Part shown: positions 34,496 through 44,851 of the stretch, piece by piece
How positions within the stretch are numbered: the stretch's first letter is position 1
Layout: every line of letters starts with the position of its first letter
NCBI GenBank assembly: GCA_963995505.1
Contig: OZ023195.1
Coordinates: 3,988,109-4,052,108, forward strand
Source: Hypericum androsaemum
Lineage: Eukaryota; Streptophyta; Magnoliopsida; Malpighiales; Hypericaceae
Length of the DNA: 64,000 nt
Direction: 5' to 3'
Position numbers and translations under genes: made by a program
Notes under the pieces: model-generated
Databases searched by the model: none
Seen by the model: only the letters and a program-made list of their open reading frames with translations
Told to the model about the DNA's origin: nothing

Positions 34496-34897
34496 TGTTA
34501 GAAATTCAACAACTTCGAGAACAAAATGAGCAAAGAACACAGATGCAAGAGATTGCGTAGTTCGGCCAAGTGCATGCATCCAAGGGAAGAAAGGAGATTT
34601 TTTATTGATAGATCCAAGTCACAAAGCTATAGAAAAACCTAGGTAATACGTCCTTATATAATGGACGACACTCTTGTACATTAAATAATCAATCTATGTC
34701 GAATTTAGGAGTCCAAATTAGAGCCCGAGCAAAAACAGGAAATGACTGTCAGCACCTAGCGGGCGCTGGCCTCCCAGGGGTCGCTGGGTCTTCAGAAATC
34801 AAACATTCTGTATCCGACCCCTAGCGAGGGCTAGGGGGCTAGCGGCCGCTGGCTATGCCCAAATTTCTACCATTCGCTTTTCTGATATATCCCAACA
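34496..34897 (-). repeat. LTR (5' LTR relative to the minus-strand element)
   Basis: This 402-bp direct repeat of 32145-32530 lies next to the primer-binding-like sequence and the gag start. It ends CCCAACA immediately before the GGGCA target duplication and the rest of neprosin exon 4. Confidence 0.85.
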
Positions 34898-35239
34898 GGG
34901 CACCTCCAGTTAGTGGTGCATAAGAATTTAGCTTGTCCCAAATATGGGTTCTAGTCAACAAGTTGATATTAACACCGTTGAAGTTGGTTGGCACGCAAGT
35001 ACTTATATATATCTCAATCATATACAAATTATCAATAAGATTCGGCTTTTTTTATAATCAATCTTGACATCAAATGGGGAGGATTATAGAATGAAAAAAA
35101 TACTCAATAAAAAAAGATAACTTTTTTTAGTATAAAAAAGACTAAATTTTTATATAGACTTCGTAGTTAAAAAACGTAAGTCAATTATAATAAATATCTC
35201 CTCCCTAACTTGTCTAACCTCCTCCTTCCTCTAATTTGG

Positions 35240-35469
35240 GCCCGAGTTCGGCGGAATCCAGTATTATGTCTCATCCAGAAAAATGTTCGAGGAGAGCATC
35301 CGCGGGGGGGAGGGATTGTGGCGTATGTGTCATAGCCTTTTTTTAATCTTATCCTTATTCGTGTATTATGGTAAAATACATCAAACTGATATATTATTTA
35401 ACTAATTATTTAATTTTTTGTTATAAGTACTAATTAATATTAATCATTTTAATATAACTCATTTTATCA
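35240..35469. other. Spacer with no recognised feature
   Basis: Similarity to A-type intron 4 ends near 35238. The following bases include a G run (GCGGGGGGGAGGG near 35310) and AT-rich sequence. No repeat family or gene was recognised. Confidence 0.3.
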
Positions 35470-35835
35470 TAACCTGGCGTGCCATTTTACGTAATCGGGC
35501 ATGTCATTTTATTGTAGCAGAGCTTGCCATTTGATTAATTATTTAATTTATTATAAATTTTATTAAATACTAATCGGGCATGTCATTTAGACATAACATG
35601 GCATGCCATTTAGTTTATTAATTTATTTATTATAAGTTTTATTAAATATTTAATAGAAATGTCATTTAATCATAACCGGGCATGTCAACTAATCAAACCT
35701 GGGCATGCCATTTGACATAACCGGGGCCTTTTTTTAACCGAGCATACCATTTGACATAATTGGACATACCATTTGATGTAACTGGGTATGCCATTAGACA
35801 TAACCGGACATGCCATTTTGCATAACCACTGTCCA
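35470..35835. repeat. Tandem repeat with GCATGCCATTTGACATAACC core
   Basis: Units of about 22-26 bp, GGGCATGCCATTTGACATAACC and variants (first 20 bases considered), occur repeatedly, partly interrupted by AT-rich stretches. Three units of the same motif appear at 53083-53140. The short open frames with repeated CQMACPV-like residues on the minus strand are by-products. Confidence 0.7.
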
Positions 35836-36375
35836 ACACCTTCCAGTCGCTTGTAACTCGATCGATCCTTGATTTCAAACATATTTTCAACATCTTTAAA
35901 CTTCGAATTTGGAGAAGTCATAAACTTCAAATTTGTAGATATATGTCTCAGCTTTGCATAACAACTTTAATCACTTCAATCGGACTCCGGAGTAAGAAGT
36001 TGTGGCTCCCTAACCAAAATATGTCCACCACAACTCGATCAACTCTTGATTTCAAACAAATTTTGACATCTTTATACTCCGAATTTGGAGAAGTCATAAA
36101 CTTCAAAATTGTAGATATACTCTCACCTTTGTATAGCAACTTGAATTACCTCAATAGGACTCTGAAGTAAGAAGTTGTGGCTCTCTAACCAAAATTTATT
36201 AACTACAACTCGATTGACTCTTGACTTCAAATGAATTTTCACATCTTTACACTCTGAATTCTAAGAAGTCATAAACTTCAAAGTTTGTAGATATATATCT
36301 CAGCTTCACACAAAAATATGAATTATCTCAATCGGACTCTAGAGTAAGAAGTTAAAGCTCTCCAACGAAACCTTA
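35836..36375. repeat. Diverged satellite block, about 175-bp unit
   Basis: Three units start near 35875, 36049 and 36226 (TTCAAACATATTTTCAACATC type). Each carries TTTGGAGAAGTCATAAACTT-like and AAGAAGTTGTGGCTC words, as in the array at 1-490. Confidence 0.75.
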
Positions 36376-37009
36376 TTGTCCGCTTCTCACCGTCACCGCT
36401 TCTTCATGGTCGGCGTCGGAGTGGTGGTCAACATCAGGGTTGGGTCACTGAAAGGTGCAAGGCGAGGAGGAGGTGGTGGCCGGGCTTAACAACAGTGAGG
36501 ATCTGCGAACTTTAGGATTGTAAGGGAGAGAGAGAAGTGAGAGGAAGGAAGGAGACGTGGAAGAATGAGAGAGGAGAGAGAAAAGGAAAGATTAAAAACA
36601 ACAGGGTAAAAGATGAAAATATCCTAGGATAATTACAACCATCAGATCTCTGATGCGCTCCTAGTCATCATAATCAAATGGCAATATTAAATCTGGTACG
36701 GTACAGAGTCCCCCTATTAAACTCTGTACCAAATCCACGCCCCTCTGATCTCATTCAAACTCTCCCACCACACCCACCCTACATCTCTCTCTCCTTCACC
36801 CGCCACATCCACCCCCACCGCTCCTTAATTAATTGGCCAGATTGGTATTAAATTGCTGGTCCACTCGGGTGAACCGACCAGTCTGAATTAGTGGAACTGG
36901 CATCCGAGTTTATGTGAAAAATGGTGTGCAAGAGAATGTTATTTCATTAAAGATGTCGTACGTCAAGCTTTACGAATGAAAAATATGCAATTGACATAGT
37001 CACTTTCTA
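36376..37009. other. Spacer with A-type intron 4 remnant
   Basis: 36376-36640 is GC-richer and purine-rich with no recognised gene. 36740-36950 matches part of intron 4 of gene A (CATTCAAACTCTC, GGGTGAACCGA, AGTC(T/C)GAATTA). The upstream block of gene G starts at about 37010. Confidence 0.45.
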
Positions 37010-37325
37010 AAATAGGACTCGACAAGGTGCACCATTGCTCGCGGCAAGGTGTACCATTGCTCGTGTTTCTATTTAAAATATTTTTGTAATCTCTCGTTTC
37101 CAAATTTGCTCCTATGTAATTTCTGGTATTTCAAGTTTGCCCCTTCTAGCACGTAGCCTATTTACTTTGTCTGTGTAGTGTTGCCGAGTCTTATTCCGAA
37201 CTCAATCCAAGCTCGCAAAATCTTTACATGCTTCTAATAAATATTAACTTGCTAAAAAATAGAACTCCATATATAGCCATATTTTCATTAACGTTAATTC
37301 TAAACCTTATTAGTCATTTCATGTC
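37010..37325. repeat. Neprosin upstream block of gene G
   Basis: This is the paralogue of 17270-17564 and 56215-56515, containing GGACTCGACAAGGTGCACC (with a short internal duplication), TTGCCCCTTCTAGCACGTAG and TTAGTCATTTCATGTCAAG. Here the sequence is uninterrupted at the point where the 17565-18475 element sits in the other copy. Confidence 0.6.
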
Positions 37326-37429
37326 AAGAAACGAAAATTAGAAGAAAAAAAATGCAGTGATGAAAAATTTCTTAAAACCATTAAAAAGTAAATAAAACAA
37401 TGTAGAGAAAATTATTCAATAACCTTCTC

Positions 37430-37890
37430 AGTCCTTCTAGTTTAAAATAATGCATCTTTTTCGTCTCTAGCTCCGGCACTGGAGAATTTCTCCGGTAATT
37501 TTTACCTGCAAGGACCAAATTGCCCCTCAGCAAAAAAAAACCGTTTTGAACCTAGGTAATTTGGATCGCAATTACATTTTTAAGCCATAGATCTGCGAAT
37601 AGTTGTTTTCAGGAGAAATTGAGTTTAGTCTATCTTTTCGTGTTGGTCGAAAAAGTTAGTATTCGTCGGAAAAGATGATCGGGGACTTGGATTGGCCACG
37701 CAAGAGTATAAAAGTCATTTTAAATATATAATCATAATCATAATCATAATCATAATAATAAAATGACATATAACGTCAGCGAGAGATCCGAGTGTACAAA
37801 CACAATGGACGGAAAAATTATTTTTGAAAACTTAAGGACGTGAGTGACAATATGACCAAACCTCTGGGACCACAGAGTAATTTGCCCAAC
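37430..37890. mobile_element. Internally deleted copy of the long-TIR element upstream of gene G
   Basis: AATTATTCAATAACCTTCTC at the left and GAGTGACAATATGACCAAAC plus CAGAGTAATTTGCCC at the right resemble the ends of 14205-16665, and the internal GGATCGCAATTACATTTTT-like and GGTATAAAAGTCATTT-like words are kept. The CT-rich part is mostly missing. No transposase is present. Confidence 0.5.
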
Positions 37891-38144
37891 AATTTATATT
37901 CTGCGACGTTTACATACCTTATTATAGTTTCACCTTTTTTTGGGACTTATTTAGTAGAAAATTAATTAAAGAAATTAATATTCCCGAGATGCATTTTACA
38001 GCCTGCCAAAATATAAAACTCCATATATATCCATGTTATTATTATTATTATTAATTCCGATCCTTATTACTCATTTCAAAACCTTCTATTTATACCTCTT
38101 TATTATGATTTGCGAAAACTAGGTTTTGCCTACATATCCAAAAC

Positions 38145-41100
38145 ATGGCTTCCATTGCAACTTTTATTTTGTACCTTCTTCTTATTGTCTCTTTAAATTG
38201 CCATATCTCTTCCATGGAAACCAACCAATCTTTTGAACCATTGGACGAGATACAAAAGATGAAGATGATGAAGGAGTACCTCCAAAACATTAACAAGCAT
38301 GTAAAGAAGACTATAACGGTATTTTAGTTCAATATTTTTCATTTCTCTTACTTTGATTTATATTTAAGGATCATCGTCTTTTTCATGAATAAGTTTTTTA
38401 TGATTTTTTTCATATGCAGAGTCATGATGGTGATATTATAGATTGTGTTTTATTTCACAAACAACCGGCCTTTTACCATCCTTTATTAAAAGGAAAGATA
38501 CCAATGGTAATAAATCTTCTTACATTTTCAAGTAGTTTAAATGGTGCAAATTTTGATTTATATGTATGATGTAATTAAATTTTGAATATTTATTGGATTT
38601 TTCTTATATTAATAAATATTAGGAGCCACCTAAAAGAATGAATGAGCTTCATTCCACGCGCAAAATAATTGAGAATTTTCAATCGTGGGACACAAATGGT
38701 GAAAAATGTCCAGACGCAACAATTCCAATTAAAAGAGCAACAGAAAAAGATATTATAAGAGCACGTGCAAAATTTACAATTGATGTCTCCCATGAGGTTA
38801 GTTCAAAGGTTGTTATGTGATGTTATTAAGACAAAGCTATATAGACATTTTAATAATATTGTTAATATTTATTTCTCTCATGAAAGGTAATAAATTCATC
38901 TGCTTATAAAAATGTTTATTTTTTTCTTAAAATTGTTCTTGAATTTTCGCTGGCTACCTTTTTTTTGCACTTACTAATACTCGTGCGGTTATTTGAAACC
39001 CTTGTTTGGTAAATTTGTAATGACAGACTTTGTATACAGAAAAATACAATGATAAATAAGGAATGATAGAAATAAATCCAATGAGGGTCCGAGAAATTTT
39101 ATGATGATCTCTTTATATCAAGTCATTTAGTCACTTGGTTTATATCTACCAATCTTCATTTGCCAACTAGATTTGTGACAAACTAATTAATTATAGGGAA
39201 AAGTTCACTTAAGTACCCTGTGGTATCGCGAAAAATCAAGTTAGTACCATGTGGTTTAAAACGTATCAATTGAGTCAAATTTATTCCAATTAAAATTAAT
39301 TAGAGGCCCGGGCAGCTGCCCAAACCTTGCTCTTCTTGCCCGGACCCTGCCCGGCCACGTGGACCGGCCATATCAGATTTCTCATTCCATCTTCGTCTCC
39401 GAGCCCTCATCCTCTCCTCAGGGTACTTAAGTGGATTTTATGTAAACAAAATCAAGCAATTATGATTAAAAAAATTATTTCTTAAATAAAGTATTCTGTT
39501 TTAAGAAAATAGAACTAACCCATTAATGAAAAGAATATGTTCAAGTTTTATTATATTTTAAATTTTAATAATTATATTTTTTGTGGAATTTAATAATTAT
39601 ACTTTATTTCCCAAAAACCATATTTATACTAGAGTAGAAAGGAATTTTTTCAATAAATATACTTTATTTACTAAAAAACTAAAACATCATCTATATAGTA
39701 CAGGGAATTTTATACTTTATTTACTAAAACAAAATCGATAGCATAAGAAATTTTTGGTAAAATAAAGTAGACTTTATTTACTAAAAAATTTAAAAACATC
39801 GATAAGCATTATTAAAGTCTTGCTACTCTTGCGTAAATATAGTTTTCCAGAAATAAAGTATACTTATTAAAAATATATGTGAGCTATCTATTAAACTTAA
39901 TCGATATTACTTTTAATTTTTTAAGGAAATTCAAATTTTGAACAAAATTTGAACATATTATTTTCATGGCTTAGTTCTATTTTATTGAAATAGTTTTTTT
40001 TTATTTATGTCATAATAATGGCTTGATTTTATTTTCTTAATTATATATTCTAGTCATCTAATTAATTAGGTTATCTCGAATTCACTTGGTAATTGTAAAT
40101 TGGTGGATACATATAAAATCACCAAGTGACTTGTGGAGGAACCACCGTAAAATTTCTCATTGAGATTTTGAAATAACAAAGCAAGATAACAGTTTGTTAT
40201 ACCTTATTATCTACTAAGAAGATTATTAACTTCCCTTCTCTTAATTACATGCAAAATATACCTTAATTTCTCAAATATATTTTTTCAATCAAATTAGAGG
40301 CCATTTATAATTTTTACTAATTTATTTGGTTACAGCATGCAGTTGTATATTCTCCTCCGGGTAGATATTTTGGAGCAAAAGCAAATCTCAACCTTTGGGC
40401 ACCTCATATTGCTGACCCAGACGAGTTTAGCTTGTCACAAATTTGGGTAATAGCCGGCACATTTGGTGTTGATCTTAACACTGTTGAAGTTGGTTGGCAT
40501 GTAAGTACTTACATATTTTGTTAAACTCTATATAAAATTGTCAATAGCATATTGGATTGACATGTTTCCCTTAGATTCAGCTTTTTGAAGAATCAATCTT
40601 GATATCAAAATGGGAGGATTATAGAGCAATTGAACAATTAATTGGACGGAGCCTGGCTATTTTCGGTAGAGAAATAAATGCCATGAGTTGATTCCCCAGA
40701 CTAATCAGTACATTTTTCAAATTGCAACAACAAATTGATATATTTTTTCAAATTACAAAACTACACGAAATAATTAAGCGACGCGTAACAATATCTCATC
40801 CCACGACATATAAAATATATTATGAATTCCGCTTTAATAATTTTTTTCTTAGAAAAGCAAAATCCTATGGTACCATATATAATTCATATTAGCTTATGGA
40901 TAGTTTTCCAAATCCACGTTCTACCTTCATTTCTTTATTATTATCCTTCTCATCCTTATTCTTTGGACGTATTTGCAGGCTGACCCAAAAATGAATGGGG
41001 ATAACCGCCCCAGGCTTTTCGTGTTCTGGACGGTAAGTACACAAGAATTGTTTTTTTCAATTGAATACATAAGATTTTTTTATAAGTAAATTTTTGTGGT

Positions 41101-41965
41101 GATCAATATTTGAATCATAGTTACTGTCCACTCCATCCTTCTCTTATACCATTAGAACACATGCTTAATGATAATTGAACACAAAAGATATGTGTGGAAT
41201 CTTATTTATTATTACATAAACTACATAATACTTTCTTGAAGTTATCCCTAAATTTAGTTTAATATAATTCTTCCTTCTCTCTAAGATCTAAAGGATCTTG
41301 ATTTTCCATTTTTTTATTAATTATTTCCTTTACACTTCGGTTTAATGCAAGGCGGATAATTATCAACACACCGGATGTTATAATTTGCTTTGTCCTGGCT
41401 TTGTTCACACCAATCCTAGGATTGCGCTCGGAGCCCCCTTTTCTCCTGTATCTACTTACAATGGTCCTCAGTATGATGTTACCTTCAAGATCGAAAAGGT
41501 AAAGTTGCAATATTAGGATCATTTTTTATACGAGTCTCTAAGATTATGTACAATTTTATTTACTTATATATGTTGGGGCAGGATCGAAACAATGGGAATT
41601 GGTTGCTATTGTTCGGCTCGAACAATGAGGAGATTGGATATTGGCCATCGAAATTGTTCAACTTGCTAAATGATTCTGCAACTAGAGTATCATTTGGCGG
41701 AGAAGTACTTAACTTGAACTCTTCGGGTGTCCATACTGCTACCCAAATGGGAAGTGGGCATTTTGCCGAAGAAAAATTTGGGAAAGCTGCTTTTGTAAGG
41801 AATCTGGAAGTGTTTGATTCGGACAATCATTCTATTCCATTAGATGATTTGGAGATTGTTACTGAGCGTCCAAATTGCTACGATGTACTACTAGGTGGGA
41901 CAACCGAAACCTTTGGTACTTATTTCTACTTTGGAGGTCCTGGACTAAGCGATAGCTGTCGCTAG
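38145..41965 (+). CDS. Neprosin-family glutamic peptidase, gene G (7 exons, 394 aa)
   Basis: Exons: 38145-38318, 38420-38506, 38623-38796, 40336-40500, 40979-41032, 41352-41498, 41582-41965 (TAG). Splice sites are GT-AG and every intron is phase 0. Signal peptide about residues 1-23. Propeptide motifs [18 protein letters not shown] and [14 protein letters not shown]. Catalytic domain from exon 4. Predicted catalytic glutamates are E196 (EVGWH) and E308 (FGGE); cysteines 227 and 232 in GCYNLLC. It differs from D mainly in exon 4 (APHIADPDEF, VIAGTFGVD) and exon 7 (GTTETFGTYF). NQS near residue 32, NDS and other sites could be N-glycosylated. Function as a secreted proline-specific peptidase is inferred from the family. 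Confidence 0.9.
39095..40155. mobile_element. Long-TIR element in intron 3 of gene G, with a nested insertion
   Basis: This is the orthologous insertion to 20772-21747. The ends AATTTTATGATGATC and ACCACCGTAAAATTTCT are inverted. A segment at about 39196-39439, bounded by GGGAAAAGTTCACTTAAG and CAGGGTACTTAAGTGGATTTT (first 20 bases considered), interrupts the left arm and is absent from D and H. Its inverted ACTTAAGTACCCTG / CAGGGTACTTAAGT ends suggest a separate small MITE. Confidence 0.6.
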
Positions 41966-42490
41966 AAACAACAACTCGATATACAACAAGTTTCGGGGAA
42001 TAAAATTAGCAGCAAGCCTTCTGAAGTTTGGTTTTTTATGTGTGAAGTTTCCAATATTTATTATTTAATATCAAACTAAGAAGATTTCCAGCGTTCTTTA
42101 TATAAAATTAGTAGCAAGCCTTCTCAACGATTTTTTTTGTATTATTAAAATTTAAACGCAACATATCGTAATCTAAATTTTTATCGGTTGGCGAGGATCA
42201 TATAGTTTTATGTATGCAAGGAATCATCATCGTGTTATTTGAATTTTTTTTCTAAAATGTGAAGCTGAAAAAATTTGCTGGTCAAAGTAAGCCATTTTGT
42301 TTATGGCCGTCTCTAAATTTTTTATGAGCTACCACTTTCTTCTGTTAATTCACAATGAGTACGATTATCAATATTAAGATTTTAGTTGAACACGAAGATT
42401 CTAACAATTTATAACTATGATATTATTATAATTTTCTACAATATGTCAAACGTTTTCGTTAAATCAAGACTTGGATAAGTGATAAAAGAT
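41966..42490. other. 3' flank of gene G
   Basis: The first part matches the 3' UTRs of D and H (ATACAACAAGTTTCGG, AAGAAGATTTCCAG). After about 42130 the sequence is AT-rich with no recognised element or gene until the MATE relic. Confidence 0.5.
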
Positions 42491-42494
42491 GTAC

Positions 42495-42778
42495 CTAGAC
42501 TCCCCAGTCCACAACGAAACCCAATATGAGACCCAACGGCACCCTAAACACACAGTAGCATCCAACATTGATATACGCTACGACAATTTGCCATCCAGCT
42601 CCAACAGCAACACAAAAATCAGTGAGTGCACACAAAAATCACTCTCACGAATTCGAAATCGTCAGAAATTTGAACTATCATCCAATTATAAATGTAACAG
42701 AAATCACATTTAGGACGAGAAAATATAAGTTACCGGAAAGAATAGGCTGGACGTTGTTGATGACAATGCACAGAGACA
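42495..42778 (-). pseudogene. MATE transporter pseudogene, 3' exons
   Basis: On the minus strand, 42778-42734 reads SLCIVINNVQPILSG and is followed by a GTAACT donor. About 42613-42495 reads VAVGAGWQIVVAYINVGCY and then VPLGLILGFVVDWGV, ending in TAG just before a possible donor GTACAT, where related genes usually have a Lys codon. Both match conserved blocks of plant MATE (DTX) efflux carriers. The rest of the gene is on the far side of a copia element at 49686-50523. Confidence 0.8.
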
Positions 42779-43597
42779 TGGAGAATTAGATTTTTAATCC
42801 ATTGAGGAGGTTGGTCCAACGTATAAGTGTATGTTGAGATTTGGCCTAAGAGATTAATTAGAATGTGAATTCTAAATAAATATAATCTCTTAGGAACTTT
42901 GAGCAAACGTGGGTCACATCAATTAGTTTCGGGTATACAAGATATCAATACGAAATCTGTTGAGAAAGTTTCGTAACGACAAAATGACACTTGCGGAAAA
43001 TCAATTCTCAGTGTGAATGAAAATTGGCTTCAAAATCGTATTGATTTTACCGGGCGTTATGAATTTAAGATTTATTGACCATGGTTAATAGAAAATTGAT
43101 GACCGACTTCATTTCGGTATTAAATGGGGGTCTCAAAATTCACCTATAAAATGGGGCCTCCTCCTCCCATTTGACACACATCAAAAACTCACATAGAGTT
43201 TTACTCTCCTCTCACCCCTTTAGCATAGGCATTCTCACTTGCATAGTGTCGGAGTTCAAAGGCTACCAAAGGTTCGAAAGGTATTCAATAGTGCTTCCTA
43301 TTGTTCACGTGATTGGGAGTTGTACCTTGGGAACTCTCTTACCCATGGACGCCTGAAACTATAAGGCGGGTAATAAGAGTTTAAGGGCACATGGATTGCT
43401 ATGGTCTCGTCCAGGATTCAATCCGAAGTTCGTGATATTCAAGGAAGAGGGCTCAATCCGAAAGCCCCCGAAGAAGATGGTGTTTTACACTTTACTCAAA
43501 GTGTAGTTGTAAGCTATCCTTACTCTTCTCTATTATATTACTTGCGATTTATATATATATATATGCAGTCCATAATTTACTAATAATATATCCGACA
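42779..43597 (+). repeat. 5' LTR of the copia element
   Basis: Direct repeat of 48871-49685. Landmarks: GGTCCAACGTATAAGTG, TAAAATGGGGCCTCCTCC, and the end ACTAATAATATATCCGACA. The first bases (TGT) are missing relative to the other LTR. Open frames inside it, such as 43401-43583, recur in the other LTR and are not genes. Confidence 0.85.
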
Positions 43598-44851
43598 ATC
43601 TTAAACTCTTAATAGTATTAGTGAATTGGTTTGTTAATCGTGTATATATAATCGCTGCTGTCGAATTACATGTCTGTCTTTGTAATCTGCTCTCGACATT
43701 TTTCACTGTGGTCGTTATTGGCGTGAACTTGTTTCTGTGCAAAATTGTGTAGTCGTTTTCTTAAGCTCATACTATTTGTTATTATTGTCATCGTAATTGG
43801 GTATATAGATTAGCATATATGTCATAAAAATATAATATCCAAGATCTAGATTCCCAATCCGACGAACCGCAAAGGTGCATCAATATGGAATTTATATAAT
43901 TGTATACCTATATATACGATTCAAACGTGGCAATTATCATATACACAGAAAAGATTTAGCAGTTTTTTCGATGAGCGTTGCTGTTGAATGCTTATTACTG
44001 CTAGTGACGTTTCTCTTTTTTTGCTCATAACTCTAGACTGCGTTGTTATTGTCGTGTTTATTGTTCCACCCGAGCCCGTCCAGCTGCTACTTAAATGTGT
44101 CTGGTTTTACAGTGCTCTTAAGGGAAATTAATAACTTTTGATCAACGTTATTTTTGTAGTTGCCTATTGATAAATATACAAACTTGTCATAAGGGTATAT
44201 GCTATTAATGAATTGAAGTTCTGAGATGGGAACGATTTGATGAGGAATATTTTATCATGTGTTAGTAAAACTACTAATGTGATTAGATGGTTTTTTGGGC
44301 TTAATAATTTTACTAACCCATTGGACCATTATTGTGGGCCTGGATCTAGTCGGACTTATATCGGAATCAACGAGTATCACAAGTTTATGCGTAGATCCAA
44401 GTTGTGCTAGTGTTTTAAACTTATGAAGGGCTTCAATTTAGTGGGTCTATTTTTCTAAATAAGCCTTGTCATTTTAAGCTTGGATCAGATTTGTGAATTT
44501 GATTATTTCGTGTTAGGCCGTTAATTGTGGGGGTAATGGCCGAATTTCGTAAAAGAAATTCCAATTCATCGAAGTACATCTGGAAAGGACAAAAGTTTAG
44601 ATCTGTGGTGCCTTTTAGCGATGATAACTTGAATAGAGCTATCGCTAGTTTCAATTAGTGATTTCATCTAAAGGATTGTATTAAACTAAAGAAACTTACT
44701 GGGTTCATTTTTATATTTGCATATTGAGCTTGGTGGGCCTAGCCTAATTTTGCTAAAAAAGAGTTTTGATCTGAAATTGATTAATATGTGTTGGGTTTTT
44801 TTTATTGTGGGGTGTTGGGCCCAAACCATTAATCGTTATGTGTTGTGAAAT

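Larger units (their letters stand above)
32145..34897 (-). mobile_element. Internally deleted Ty1/copia retrotransposon with both LTRs
   Basis: The LTRs are 32145-32530 and 34496-34897, starting TGTTAG(G/A)AATTCA and ending CCTAACA or CCCAACA. A 5-bp duplication GGGCA flanks the element (32140-32144 and 34898-34902), exactly splitting TTTGGGCACCT of a neprosin exon 4. On the minus strand a polypurine run AAGGAGGAGAT precedes the downstream LTR. TGTTATCAAGAGCTAAGG next to the upstream LTR resembles a degenerate initiator-tRNA primer site. Coding order on the minus strand is gag, zinc knuckle, pre-integrase, then directly the end of RT. Protease active site, integrase core and most of RT are missing. 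Confidence 0.9.
29769..36950 (+). pseudogene. psi-F: A-type neprosin relic broken by several insertions
   Basis: 29769-29837 is the exon-3 end ([19 protein letters not shown]) with an intact donor. Exon 4 survives as 32079-32144 and 34898-34994, split by an LTR retrotransposon. The first part has in-frame damage (TAG within ASRPRG and a missing T in AATATTTGGAGC). The second part has a TAA before EFSLSQIW. The donor after it is GC, not GT. A-type intron 4 sequence continues to about 35238 and reappears at 36740-36950. Exons 1, 2 and 5-7 are missing. The copy cannot make a peptidase. The EVGWH glutamate codon is still readable. Confidence 0.85.

Noticed and set aside
38590..38793. Minus-strand frame of 67 codons with cysteines
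   Set aside because: It is antisense to exon 3 of gene G.
43401..43583. Small frame with sequence repeated at 49494-49712
   Set aside because: Both lie in the LTRs of the copia element, so repetition reflects LTR identity and not a conserved gene.
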